Source: a virus
IMG/VR virus record: IMGVR_UViG_3300046692_000091
Coordinates: 79,261-143,260 of that record
Strand: one strand, 5' to 3'
DNA: 64,000 nucleotides
The notes under the pieces were generated by a model. The model saw only the letters and a program-made list of their open reading frames with translations, did no database searches and had not been told where the DNA came from. The translations under genes and the position numbers were made by a program. Position 1 is the first letter of the stretch. Each line of letters starts with the position of its first letter. Positions 1 to 8,528 of this stretch are shown here, piece after piece.

Positions 1-204
1 CTCGATTGCACCATAAGCATCGATATACTCGATAACCGAAACGGTTTCCGCAGCTGGTACATCTTTATACCCTTTCGCTGTCGGTTGTTGTTTCGTCGCT
101 GCTTTAGACGTCATGGCAACGTTGCTATAAGTGTAACCGTGAATACCCCAACCTGCTTTATTCTGGCGGAATGAACCGTCAGTATAAAGAACAATACCAT
201 CCAT
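1..204 (-). CDS. rnh: Ribonuclease HI-like protein (partial, N-terminal part)
   Basis: This minus-strand gene starts with ATG at 204 after an AGAGGA ribosome site and runs off the left edge, leaving 68 codons. It opens with MDGIVLYTDGSF, and a GWGIHGY stretch follows about ten residues later. That is the beta1/beta2 hairpin of RNase HI, in which the Asp of YTDGS is the first catalytic metal ligand. The remaining active-site residues lie outside the window. RNase HI cleaves RNA in RNA:DNA hybrids, and large phages use it for primer removal. It lies just downstream of two membrane-associated genes on the same strand. Confidence 0.75.
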   Translation of the reverse strand, partial: MDGIVLYTDGSFRQNKAGWGIHGYTYSNVAMTSKAATKQQPTAKGYKDVPAAETVSVIEYIDAYGAIE

Positions 205-259
205 TATGACGTCCTCTGAAGTAATAAACTATACTAGATAATTAACCTGGTCAGTCTTT

Positions 260-664
260 TTACTTACAGGACTTTTTCCATTGACGATAAGCTTCGGACA
301 CAACTTCACGTTCCCGATTAGCATAGTCCTCTAAAGCTTTGATATGTGCTACCAAAACTAAATCCTCATCGACTTCAACCTGCGCATTAAGTTCAGGACT
401 ACTGAATACTGGACGCGATGGCATCTCACCAGCGGGTGGTAGAACGAAAGCCGCACATGTTGTATTTGTGGGTTGTACTGGCTTTTTAGTTACTACGCGA
501 GCTGGTCTTTTAGCAGGGGTCTCTTTTATTGTTTTAGTGGGCACTTTGGGTGTGCTGGAGACTTTGCTGTTGTGAGTCTCAGTGATATACACGAAACTCT
601 TTGGCTGATTTAAAACACAGCCGCTACTCATCACAAGTAGCAAGAATAATAGAACATAACGCAT
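260..664 (-). CDS. Putative outer-membrane lipoprotein (o-spanin-like)
   Basis: This 134-aa protein starts at 664 after GGGAG. The N-terminus MRYVLLFLLLVMSSGC is a lipoprotein signal ending in a lipobox-like SSGC, so residue 16 should be lipidated. The mature part begins with a Pro/Lys/Thr-rich segment (about residues 37-68), then a charged, probably helical end. It directly follows a small protein with one membrane segment and a periplasmic-type coil. Membrane protein plus lipoprotein is the arrangement of two-component spanins, which fuse inner and outer membranes at lysis. The function is inferred from architecture and gene order; no sequence match was recognised. Confidence 0.55.
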   Translation of the reverse strand: MRYVLLFLLLVMSSGCVLNQPKSFVYITETHNSKVSSTPKVPTKTIKETPAKRPARVVTKKPVQPTNTTCAAFVLPPAGEMPSRPVFSSPELNAQVEVDEDLVLVAHIKALEDYANREREVVSEAYRQWKKSCK

Positions 665-684
665 GGTGTACTCCCATTGGTATT

Positions 685-972
685 TTACTTGAGAAGTTCA
701 TCTAATCGCCGACGCCGGGCGTCGACATCAGGAGTGCTGTGAGTAGCCTTGAGGTCCTCCAGTTCCCGAACGATTGCATGATTCTCAGCTTTAACAGCAT
801 CCAACTCGGAACCTACCCAGAAGATCGTAGCAAGCATAAGCATGATACAAAACAACATGAAAGTAATGTGCCGGTTTTCCAACAGTACCTCTTTTACTAC
901 GCGTTCACCGAAGATCGCGCGCTTGAGGAACGGCCACAAGGAGAGCAAGGCTTGAGTAGTTAAGGCGACCAT
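685..972 (-). CDS. Small membrane protein with coiled-coil tail (i-spanin-like)
   Basis: This 95-aa protein starts with ATG at 972 after AGAGG. An amphipathic basic N-terminus precedes one hydrophobic segment at about residues 36-53. Next comes a charged heptad-like helix (ELDAVKAENHAIVRELEDL) and a basic end. An anchored protein with a coiled-coil ectodomain just upstream of a lipoprotein gene fits an inner-membrane spanin subunit. Rz proteins are usually longer, so another small membrane role, such as holin accessory, remains possible. Confidence 0.5.
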   Translation of the reverse strand: MVALTTQALLSLWPFLKRAIFGERVVKEVLLENRHITFMLFCIMLMLATIFWVGSELDAVKAENHAIVRELEDLKATHSTPDVDARRRRLDELLK

Positions 973-1012
973 GATAACCTCTAGTCTGTGATCAAAACTA
1001 CGCCTACCCGTT

Positions 1013-1160
1013 AACGCACTATTGGCGTTTCTATCGCAAGACAGCTTTTAAAACGGTAGACAATATTCCCGTGGGGCACCCCCACTCTACCATGACGTTT
1101 ATCGTTAACACAAGCGGGACTATCAATTTTATAGATGGCTTTACCATCGCCCGCTCATGA
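1013..1160 (+). promoter_or_regulatory. Structured leader with successive nested hairpins
   Basis: The 198-bp gap between divergent genes contains several inverted repeats that would fold in the plus-strand transcript. AACGC/GCGTT pair at 1013-1017 and 1025-1029. GGTAGA (1055-1060) pairs with TCTACC (1086-1091) around a GTGGGG-CAC-CCCCAC hairpin (1071-1085). GCGGG (1114-1118) pairs with CCCGC (1150-1154) and encloses CTAT/ATAG and GATGG/CCATC stems, giving a Y-shaped junction. The last helix ends just before the GAGGA ribosome site of the gene at 1171. Pairing was found by eye; no known riboswitch class was recognised. Confidence 0.45.
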
Positions 1161-1170
1161 GGACCGTTAA

Positions 1171-2484
1171 ATGTATAACTTGAAAGGTTTCATTGGATAC
1201 CCTTCCATGGTCAGTAACGTACCTGACCAAGTCGCTAAGTTTGGAGAACTATCCAAGAACAGCTCCACTTACGCAAAAGATGTAACGACCCACACCAGCA
1301 CGCCAGTACCGAATACGGTGTTCTTTTCCTTTCATAGCGTAAGGGATGAAACACCTGTAGATGTTGATTCAGCAACTAAGGACCTGGTCCTCAAGCTGTC
1401 TAAGTATCTATTGGATCAGGCAATCGTTGGTGCGATCACCCAAGACCCACAAGTCGTAAGACAAATGGTGCTGGCTGAATTTGGTCCACTACTGAAAAGC
1501 TTCTCTACTGGTAAGATGCTTACCAACAACACAATCTGGTTACCAGAGTATGTTGTCTTTGAGATGTCTGCGCCAACTGAATCGAACCGTGTACAACTGT
1601 GGTATGCTGACGATAGTTTTTCTGGTCAGTATGATGAATACTTCATTGAGATCATCCACCCACTGATTCCTTACGATGACTTCTTCAAAGATCCATTGAC
1701 CGTGGTCAGTGCATTGAAAGATTACAACTTCGATGAGAAGCTGGAAGAAGCTCATGTCAAGCGTGCACAATACCCGTACACTAACTTGCGTTCGATGACT
1801 TACGATTATGTCCACCCGACTAATTCGGCAATTCGTCAACCAGCTCGTTGGCTTGCATTGCTTTACGGTATTGCGGCAGACAACCAAGACTTTATTAATG
1901 ACAAGATCATTGAAGAACTCTTGGCGAACTCAACCCATACTCGTGAAGAATGGGAAAAGATCTTACCGGATCTGTTCAAGAAGACTGAGTTCATTATCAC
2001 CCCATTCTGGGAGAACTATTCTGTTCCTACCGGTATCTTAGGTGCAGGCTTCTATAGTCCTACCATTGATCCACGGAAAGAACTGCCTCTGCTCCGTCGT
2101 ACTGCTCGTGGTCCAGCTTATAATGATGCATGGGTCAATGCACAATATGAACTGTCGTCCCATACGTACAAGTCGTTGGCATTCGGTGTGTTGGGTAACC
2201 CGCAGAACCGTGAAGGCATCGTGCGCTTCTCTAAGAAGTTCCCTGACTATCTGTTAGTAACTAACGGCACAGCTGATTTTGACCGGGTCGATCCTTTGAC
2301 TACCGGTGAATGGATGATGGTGTTCGCTAAGTTGCTGAAAGAAGCAGAGACGATGGATCGCTACACATCTGTGCCACTCGGTGTTTCCCGTATGATTCGT
2401 GATGGTGTCGTTTACGCCACCGCCATGTTCCAGCGCGTGAACTATCTGGTTGTAACGAAATCGTCTGTAGAAGAGTTCACATAA
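1171..2484 (+). CDS. Probable virion structural protein (437 aa)
   Basis: The gene starts with ATG at 1171 after GAGGA and ends at a UUCG-loop terminator. I recognise no catalytic motif, signal peptide or membrane segment. The protein is rich in aromatic and acidic residues and looks like a folded soluble protein. It opens a plus-strand run of head-type genes (to 8487) whose members carry prohead-protease sites, so a capsid or inner-body role is inferred from position. Its leader is unusually structured. Confidence 0.55.
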   Translation: MYNLKGFIGYPSMVSNVPDQVAKFGELSKNSSTYAKDVTTHTSTPVPNTVFFSFHSVRDETPVDVDSATKDLVLKLSKYLLDQAIVGAITQDPQVVRQMVLAEFGPLLKSFSTGKMLTNNTIWLPEYVVFEMSAPTESNRVQLWYADDSFSGQYDEYFIEIIHPLIPYDDFFKDPLTVVSALKDYNFDEKLEEAHVKRAQYPYTNLRSMTYDYVHPTNSAIRQPARWLALLYGIAADNQDFINDKIIEELLANSTHTREEWEKILPDLFKKTEFIITPFWENYSVPTGILGAGFYSPTIDPRKELPLLRRTARGPAYNDAWVNAQYELSSHTYKSLAFGVLGNPQNREGIVRFSKKFPDYLLVTNGTADFDRVDPLTTGEWMMVFAKLLKEAETMDRYTSVPLGVSRMIRDGVVYATAMFQRVNYLVVTKSSVEEFT

Positions 2485-2488
2485 CAGT

Positions 2489-2504
2489 GGAGCCTTCGGG
2501 CTCC
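2489..2504 (+). terminator. UUCG-loop terminator
   Basis: GGAGCC-TTCG-GGCTCC lies 5 bases after the stop codon at 2484 and is followed by CTCTTATG. CATA occurs upstream at 2480. Confidence 0.8.
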
Positions 2505-2550
2505 TCTTATGCCCAATCAGATGATTCCTTAATTCACAAAAGGCTCCGTC

Positions 2551-3174
2551 ATGGCTAGCGTAATCCCGCAAATCGGAATTAAAGGTCGCTGGGAAGTTAA
2601 GGCTCCTTTCTCAGTTAAACCAGGCCTTCTATATACTCTCGGTGCGATTCGTTCTTTTATCGATATCGAGAACAACGGCGTAAACGTATTTGAAACGTAT
2701 TACGGCTCAATAGCTCTTACTCAAGCACAGTACAATGATGATCGTCGTCAAGGCATCATGTTGTTGACTCTGCTTTCTGATACAGATGCTCCGCTATATA
2801 TCCCGTCGTCATTCGTAACTGCTTTCCCTTCATTGGATTCTGTTGCTTATCACCACTTGGTATTGTCTGCTTCATGTGGCGCATTACCCGTAACAATGTC
2901 ATTGGATTTCTTGGTTACACAAGTAGCTAAGGTTATCTCTGATACCATCGGTGTTACCCCGACCATTAATATCGGTGTGGTACCTTTGTTAAGTGTTGTC
3001 ACTCCTGAACAACATGAAACGAACGAAGCTAGACGAGAGGCGGCAATTTCTAACCGTACGACCGACTACGCTCGTCTCGCTGAAGAACAGCGGAAAAACA
3101 CTTTGCTCTCTCAACGCTTGGCTGTCGCCGAGAGTATCATCAAAAAACTTAAAGACGATGGTCTTATCCCTTAG
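2551..3174 (+). CDS. Probable virion structural protein (207 aa)
   Basis: The gene starts with ATG at 2551 after AAAGGCTCC. The first two thirds look like a compact beta-rich fold. Residues from about 150 onward are highly charged (EARREAAISN, LAEEQRKNTL) and predict a helical coiled-coil C-terminus. It lies between a putative structural gene and the inner-body family, 8 bp before the next gene, and probably shares their late expression. No family was identified from sequence alone. Confidence 0.5.
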   Translation: MASVIPQIGIKGRWEVKAPFSVKPGLLYTLGAIRSFIDIENNGVNVFETYYGSIALTQAQYNDDRRQGIMLLTLLSDTDAPLYIPSSFVTAFPSLDSVAYHHLVLSASCGALPVTMSLDFLVTQVAKVISDTIGVTPTINIGVVPLLSVVTPEQHETNEARREAAISNRTTDYARLAEEQRKNTLLSQRLAVAESIIKKLKDDGLIP

Positions 3175-3182
3175 GAATTTAT

Positions 3183-3740
3183 ATGTCTTATCTCGATTCG
3201 AAGAAACTCAAAGCCATGATGGCTAGCTTGGAAGACAGTGATGGTGTTGCACGTCAAGTAGACGTTACCAATGCTTCCGCTTCTGCAACTAAAGATCATC
3301 CGGAATCACCTACTGCTGAAGCCGATTCTAAAGGCGAAGCTGCTACTGCTGCTGACACTGTAAAGGTTGGTGATGGCGACGGTGTTACTCCAACTATCCA
3401 AGACGCTATCAATGCTGGCGTTCAGGTTGGTGAAGACATCACTAAGATGGAAGAAGCTAAAGCCGCTGTTGAGCACCACATGGGTGAAGTAGCTAACTAC
3501 ATCGACCGCAATGAATCGGTACCACCTTCGTTGGCTGAAGTGATCAAGGTTAGTCTGCAACGCCATGATCGTAAGTTCTTTGCACAAACTGTTCCTGCTC
3601 TGGAAAGCTTTTCGGCTGTTACTGGTCGGATGACTACTTCCATCGATCTGTTGAACCGTCTGAAGAACAGTGTTGGTACAATTGATACCGGTCTTACCGC
3701 TGCCCGTGCACAACTGGCACAGCTTAAAGGAACTAAGTAA
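3183..3740 (+). CDS. Inner-body-type head protein, short paralogue (185 aa)
   Basis: The gene starts at 3183 after TTAGGA and overlaps the next one as TAATG. It shares a layout with the genes at 3740 and 5554: an N-terminal (A/P)S(L/M)E site (ASLE, residues 14-17), an acidic Ala/Glu-rich propeptide, a LAEVIKVSLQRHDRKFF block and a second small-x-E site (PALE, E141). phiKZ inner-body proteins are cut by the prohead protease after S/A/G-x-E, and this pattern matches. After cleavage only about 44 residues would remain, so it may mainly supply a scaffold-like propeptide. Confidence 0.65.
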   Translation: MSYLDSKKLKAMMASLEDSDGVARQVDVTNASASATKDHPESPTAEADSKGEAATAADTVKVGDGDGVTPTIQDAINAGVQVGEDITKMEEAKAAVEHHMGEVANYIDRNESVPPSLAEVIKVSLQRHDRKFFAQTVPALESFSAVTGRMTTSIDLLNRLKNSVGTIDTGLTAARAQLAQLKGTK

Positions 3741-5155
3741 TGGCCAAGATCAAACTCTCTAAGTTACTGCCATCTCTCGAATCTGAAGATGGTGTAGCAA
3801 AACCTGTTGACGTAAAAGAAGAATCTGCTGAACTCGGTAAAGCCGAAGTTCAACAAGTTGCTGATGACGGCTCAGGTAAGGGCGATGTTGCTGAAGCCGC
3901 ATTTGAAGTAGAGGTTGATGGTAAGGACTTTACTGCTATCGATGAAGCTTCTAAACGTCAAGGCGAAGTTATCCATAAACAATTCGAACGTCTACAGGAA
4001 ACTGAATGTTCGTTGGAAGCTTATATCGGTGTACTCCGTGGTGCAAAAGCTACCCGTAGTTCAATCGGTTCTGGCGCAGCTGCAGTTATTAAGTTTGACC
4101 TGGAAGCACGCTATCCAAAGTTCTTCACTGGGTTGATCCCCTCTGTTGAAGCCTATGATGGTGATAAGAGTCTGGTCGTTTCTGAACAACTGGAAAGCAA
4201 CTTGGGTTCTAAACTTAAGGGCGTAGGTAAAGCTATCGGCGCAGCTCTGAAGAAATTCTGGGAATGGGTTAAAGGCATTTATGCTAAGGCTAAAGTATTC
4301 ATTAAGAAACTTATTGATGCTGTGATGGGCGAGAAACAAAAGACGATCTACCTGTTAAAAGTAGAGAAGTCGATCACTACACCTGGCGGTAAACCTAAAG
4401 CACTACCTGCTCCTCCGGCTGGCGTCAAGTCCCGTGCGGCTAACGCGGTGCAACTACTGTTAGCAGATCACAGTAAAAGCGACAAGCCTCCAGCGAAGAA
4501 ACGCACATTACCCGAGACCGTTAAGGTTACAGGTGTAAGTATCTTGGAATCCGTTGAGAACGATCCATGGGGCATCGGTCGTTACGAAAGCACTATCCTG
4601 AATCACATCTACGAGATGTGGATTCCTGTTGCTGAGCGAGCGATTACTAAACTGGAATCCACAGCCGACATCTACAAGTCAGGCAGTGGTCTGGATAAGC
4701 AGATCGAAGAAATTGCCTCTGCACAGAAGGCATGGCCGGCTACATCCGTGATGGGTGGTAACTATGTAGTTACTCGTGAAGGGGATAGCTACAAGATCGT
4801 TATGTCGCAGAAAGACGGTTCAGGTAAATCCCTAGAAGAACTCCGGCTGGAATCGCAAGCTGACATTCGTGATCACCTTGATCGGAACGAAGTTCTGTTG
4901 AGCAACATCGAACGTACCAGTGCTAAATGGGAAAAGATCCAAGAGAAGATTAACAAGCTTGAATCTAAGTTTGATAATGAACTCAAGGTCACCCCAGAAG
5001 CTAAGAATGCATTGACCAAGTATGTTACTCAGATCCTGAGTTCCGATATTGATCGCATCCTGAAGCACGCTGGTGCAGTTGCTGCTAAGCGTAACGACGT
5101 TCTCGATTACATGCTCATGATTCACGCCCAAGGTGGCGTTGAAGATTCAAAGTAA
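3740..5155 (+). CDS. Inner-body-type head protein with protease sites (471 aa)
   Basis: The ATG at 3740 overlaps the preceding stop. An N-terminal PSLE site (residues 11-14) is followed by an acidic propeptide. The block AVIKFDLEARYPKFF leads to PSVE with E137 as the likely scissile residue. The mature part has an amphipathic basic helix (KKFWEWVKGIYAKAKVFIKK) also seen in the paralogues, a Pro/Lys linker near residues 220-255 and a long C-terminal helical region. Such proteins are packaged inside phiKZ-type heads with the DNA. Role inferred from paralogy and site pattern. Confidence 0.65.
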   Translation: MAKIKLSKLLPSLESEDGVAKPVDVKEESAELGKAEVQQVADDGSGKGDVAEAAFEVEVDGKDFTAIDEASKRQGEVIHKQFERLQETECSLEAYIGVLRGAKATRSSIGSGAAAVIKFDLEARYPKFFTGLIPSVEAYDGDKSLVVSEQLESNLGSKLKGVGKAIGAALKKFWEWVKGIYAKAKVFIKKLIDAVMGEKQKTIYLLKVEKSITTPGGKPKALPAPPAGVKSRAANAVQLLLADHSKSDKPPAKKRTLPETVKVTGVSILESVENDPWGIGRYESTILNHIYEMWIPVAERAITKLESTADIYKSGSGLDKQIEEIASAQKAWPATSVMGGNYVVTREGDSYKIVMSQKDGSGKSLEELRLESQADIRDHLDRNEVLLSNIERTSAKWEKIQEKINKLESKFDNELKVTPEAKNALTKYVTQILSSDIDRILKHAGAVAAKRNDVLDYMLMIHAQGGVEDSK

Positions 5156-5205
5156 GCCCATCTACAGAAGCTTATAGTGAAGGTCCGGATAGCACATTTA
5201 CGCAC

Positions 5206-5487
5206 ATGGGTAAAACCTACAGTGTGGATCGTTTACTAGAGGTAACACGGAATACACCGGTAGTTGATTTTCCATTAGACCGTGTCACATGGATGATTGA
5301 CGACGACTACGATGTTAAGCGCATGCGTCAAGCCGACACATCAGTTCCAATTTGTGTTGCCCAGCTTCCTACAGGTGAATGGGTTACGATGGATGGTTAT
5401 CATAGAGTCATCAAAGCGTTCTATGTGGAAAAGCGTAAAACCATCCCCGCTAAGATCGTTACGAAACAACTGTTTAAACAGCTTTAA
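5206..5487 (+). CDS. Small ParB/sulfiredoxin-fold-like protein (93 aa)
   Basis: The sequence VAQLPTGEWVTMDGYHRVIKA, with basic KKQ-type residues after it, resembles the ParB/Srx nucleotide-binding motif (DGxHRxxA). It lacks the HTH and C-terminal domains of a partition protein, so it is a stand-alone domain. The ribosome site before ATG 5206 is weak, the nearest purine run (GAAGG) being over 20 bases away. It sits between two inner-body genes and has its own strong terminator, which suggests an inserted cassette. In phages this fold occurs in small nucleases and kinases; the activity here is unknown. Confidence 0.5.
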   Translation: MGKTYSVDRLLEVTRNTPVVDFPLDRVTWMIDDDYDVKRMRQADTSVPICVAQLPTGEWVTMDGYHRVIKAFYVEKRKTIPAKIVTKQLFKQL

Positions 5488-5498
5488 CTAAATCATTC

Positions 5499-5520
5499 GG
5501 TTGGTACTCAGGTACCAACC
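5499..5520 (+). terminator. Hairpin terminator with 9-bp stem
   Basis: GGTTGGTAC-TCAG-GTACCAACC, followed by TTATG. One of the few hairpins here without a UUCG loop. Confidence 0.75.
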
Positions 5521-5553
5521 TTATGTAACTTTAATCCGCGGAGTAGAACAAAC

Positions 5554-7317
5554 ATGGCTAAGCCAGTAACTAAGAAACCAGCAGTCAAGAAGCCTGCTGT
5601 CAAAAAACGTTTTCAAGATGCAATGGGCTTCCTGGCCTCAATGGAATCTGTAGCTATTGCTGAAGACAAGAATGTATCCGTTGACGCCCCTGTTCAAAAG
5701 GACGTCAAGATCGAAATCACCGACACCGTTAAACCTAACGAAGAAGTTGGTGTTACCGTATCGAACACTCCGACCAAAGAACTGAAGGATACTACTCAGT
5801 CTGGTCAAGCACAAACTCAAGACGTTGGTAAAGTCTCTGTTAAAGAAACTACCGATGCAGGCAATGCTGGTGAAGAAGATGCTGTTACTAATAAGACTCC
5901 TGACGCTGTTAAAGTTGGCGAGAAAGATCTTACCACTGGTGTTGTTTCTAAAGAAGACGCTATCGAAGCGAATGAAACAGAACACCTTGAACCAAAAGAA
6001 GCTGACGACGCAGTAATGAACGTTGAGTCTGCAGTGGAAGAACTTGAATCGAGTGGCATCACTATTGGTTCCGATAGCGCACTGCAGAAAGCTGAATCGG
6101 TTGGTAATGACCTGGAAAACATCTCCAAGGTAGAAGCTGCTCTGGAACAATACCAGACCCTGTTGGTTGGTATGCGTAAGAAAGGTGTTAAGCCCACACC
6201 TGAGCTGGCTCGTGCTATCAAGATTTCTCTGGAATCGCATGACCGCAATTTCTTCCGCCCTATCGTTAGCTCGTTAGAAGACTTCGCTCGTCCTGACACT
6301 CGTCTGGTTGCTAGCCGTGGTTTGGAAGCAGCTATCGGTGACAAGCTGAAAGATCTGGGCGCTGCAGCTGGTAATGCTCTGCAACGTCTGATCGAAATGC
6401 TGATCGATGCTTGGAACCACTTCACTCGTGATACCCCTAAGCTGATCGAAGAACTCGACAAAACCATCAAAGCCGTACAGTCCGCTGAGCTTTCTGCCGG
6501 TGAAAACCTGGCTGTTAAGTCTGCTGGTCGTCTGATGATCAACGGCAACTTTGCTGGTGATTCGGTTGAGGTTGTTACTAACGTCGAGAAGACTGCACAA
6601 CAGCTGTTGGTTGAATGGCCTAACGCTCTGATTAAACTCGTACAGACTATCGAAGCTTCCAGCAAACAAGTAGCTGTGTCTAATGAAGACTCCGCTGGTT
6701 CTAGTCATGGTATCGAAGAAGCAGCACAGAAAGCTCTCGAAGCTACCTTCTCTCAGTTCAAGCAAGTTGATTCTGGTGAGGCTCCATCCTCGATGGGTTC
6801 TTATGAAATCGTAACTCGTTCGCCAATCATGCCTGGTAACAAAGCCATGTTCATTGGTATCGGTTCCGGTACTAGCGCTGCAGAGAACGTTGCCGATAAG
6901 AACTTCATGAAGTTTGAATTCGCTTCTACTGGTGATGCTGAGTCTGGTGATAGCGAAGTTAAGATCCCTTCGAAAGAACGTGCTATCGCTGCACTGAATG
7001 CTATTAAAGGTATCGTTGCTAACCTGATCGGTAAAGATACTTCGATGGGTGCTCTGAAGAACCTAAGTAAGACTATCACATCTGGTAGCCCTACCGCTAA
7101 GGGTGCTGTTCAAGCTGCTCTGATGCAACATCGCATGTTCATGGGTTATCTGACCACTCTGGTTAAATCCTACATTGCTTTCTATAGCCATGTTGCTGCC
7201 GAAAGCTCTGGTAAAGGTGTTGCTGTTCGTGAGAATAGTGCTGCAGCCCATACCGATGGCAAAACCACAGATCGCACCAAAGAAGCAGATGACGAATCTG
7301 TAGTCTCCGTCCAGTAA
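5554..7317 (+). CDS. Inner-body-type head protein, largest paralogue (587 aa)
   Basis: The start at 5554 follows GCGGAG. A basic N-terminus (repeated KKPAVKK) leads to an ASME site (residues 29-32) and a very acidic Thr/Val/Glu-rich propeptide to about residue 195. The conserved block LARAIKISLESHDRNFF precedes SSLE, with E242 as the likely cut site. The mature part shares INGNFAGDSVEVVTN with the matching region of the gene at 7327, so the two are paralogues. Cleavage by the protease encoded at 18398 would release the acidic half during head maturation. Confidence 0.7.
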   Translation: MAKPVTKKPAVKKPAVKKRFQDAMGFLASMESVAIAEDKNVSVDAPVQKDVKIEITDTVKPNEEVGVTVSNTPTKELKDTTQSGQAQTQDVGKVSVKETTDAGNAGEEDAVTNKTPDAVKVGEKDLTTGVVSKEDAIEANETEHLEPKEADDAVMNVESAVEELESSGITIGSDSALQKAESVGNDLENISKVEAALEQYQTLLVGMRKKGVKPTPELARAIKISLESHDRNFFRPIVSSLEDFARPDTRLVASRGLEAAIGDKLKDLGAAAGNALQRLIEMLIDAWNHFTRDTPKLIEELDKTIKAVQSAELSAGENLAVKSAGRLMINGNFAGDSVEVVTNVEKTAQQLLVEWPNALIKLVQTIEASSKQVAVSNEDSAGSSHGIEEAAQKALEATFSQFKQVDSGEAPSSMGSYEIVTRSPIMPGNKAMFIGIGSGTSAAENVADKNFMKFEFASTGDAESGDSEVKIPSKERAIAALNAIKGIVANLIGKDTSMGALKNLSKTITSGSPTAKGAVQAALMQHRMFMGYLTTLVKSYIAFYSHVAAESSGKGVAVRENSAAAHTDGKTTDRTKEADDESVVSVQ

Positions 7318-7326
7318 GGTATTCCC

Positions 7327-8487
7327 ATGGCCGATATCACTCTAACACAGGTTGACGCTGACCTGGCCCGACTGAACCAGTACAATCTGGCTCTCGAAGG
7401 TTTTCGGCGTGTGATGGAAGGTCGGGAAGTTATTACTGGTCCAACGGCGGTCGCAATGCGGATCGCCTTGGAAGATGCTACTGTCGATCAAGATGACGAC
7501 AAAGGCGTTACCGGTAAGGACATCGCGACTGGCTTCAAGAAAGTAATGATCACTGTGAAGAACATTATCCAGTGGCTGTTACGTACCATCGGTAAGTTGG
7601 TTGAGAAACTAGGCTTAGGTATGCAGAAGCTTGGTGCCAAAGGCAAGAAAGTTAAACAAGCTCTTGCCGAGATGCCAGAAGAAGCTCGTGCTGCTGTTGG
7701 CAAAGGCGAAGCTGCTGAACTACCGAAAGAAGTACTGCAACCAGAGATGCTTGCAATTGACGGGCAGTTTGTTGGTAATGATGTTGAAGCAGTAAACAAC
7801 GTTATTAAGATGGGTGCCTGGATCAACAACGATTTCCCTAAGATGTTTGATAAGCTTATGGGTGAAACGGAACGATTGGCTCGTGCTCACATGAAAGATG
7901 ATACGTCAGAAGCTTTCTTTAAAGGTCTTGCTGGTGTTATCAAAAGTGGTGCTTCTAAACCACCAGTTCCATTCAGTTCCGAAAACTTTGCACCTAGTGT
8001 GATGGTTGATGGCGAACACACCAATACCATGCCGCTCATGGGTGACCAAGGTTTAGTATTGCTCAATCCGAATGGCGGTAATGTACTGAACGAAAACAAC
8101 CCAGTCGAAATGCTACGTGGTTGGTTCGTTATCCACTTCGGTGAGTTCAATACCAAACAAACTGGTGTTGAAGATATTCCTGTTGCTGACTTCAATACAA
8201 TCACAAAGCTCTCCGATATGGTGAATGGTTCTATCGATGCACACATCGATGCTGCAGGTGACGTAAGTTCTTTGATCAACAAGCGTATTGGCTCGATCAA
8301 CTCACTGCTAGACGAAATGTCGAAAGGTGGTGGCCCAGGTGCTCAGGGTGAAATCGCTATGGCTCTAGGCGTCATGCTGCAACGATTAACCGAATGTCTT
8401 ACCGCAGTTCAAAGTTGGTACGGTCGCACTCTTAACCAAGAGCTCGGCTATCTCGGTCTTAGTATCGAACACGCTACCAAGCATTAA
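7327..8487 (+). CDS. Inner-body-type head protein, short-propeptide paralogue (386 aa)
   Basis: The start at 7327 follows AAGGT, 9 bp after the previous stop. The N-terminus is only about 49 residues before IALE (E49), with another A-x-E at residues 22-24. After this come the paralogous amphipathic helix (NIIQWLLRTIGKLVEKLG) and the IDGQFVGNDVEAVNN block shared with the 587-aa neighbour. The long acidic propeptide of its relatives is missing. A DNA-associated inner head protein is the best interpretation; no enzymatic motif is visible. Confidence 0.65.
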   Translation: MADITLTQVDADLARLNQYNLALEGFRRVMEGREVITGPTAVAMRIALEDATVDQDDDKGVTGKDIATGFKKVMITVKNIIQWLLRTIGKLVEKLGLGMQKLGAKGKKVKQALAEMPEEARAAVGKGEAAELPKEVLQPEMLAIDGQFVGNDVEAVNNVIKMGAWINNDFPKMFDKLMGETERLARAHMKDDTSEAFFKGLAGVIKSGASKPPVPFSSENFAPSVMVDGEHTNTMPLMGDQGLVLLNPNGGNVLNENNPVEMLRGWFVIHFGEFNTKQTGVEDIPVADFNTITKLSDMVNGSIDAHIDAAGDVSSLINKRIGSINSLLDEMSKGGGPGAQGEIAMALGVMLQRLTECLTAVQSWYGRTLNQELGYLGLSIEHATKH

Positions 8488-8496
8488 CGACATATT

Positions 8497-8518
8497 AGCC
8501 TTCCCGTTGGGGAAGGCT
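8497..8518. terminator. Bidirectional hairpin between convergent genes
   Basis: AGCCTTCCC-GTTG-GGGAAGGCT, with CATATT on the left and TTTATG on the right. It can end both the plus-strand head block and the minus-strand spike operon. Confidence 0.8.
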
Positions 8519-8528
8519 TTATGCTGTC

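Noticed and set aside
5817-6665. 282-aa reading frame on the minus strand inside the 587-aa head gene
   Set aside because: It is Ser/Ala-rich in the way expected for the mirror of GCT/GAA-rich codons, has no ribosome site and lies wholly under a well-supported gene.
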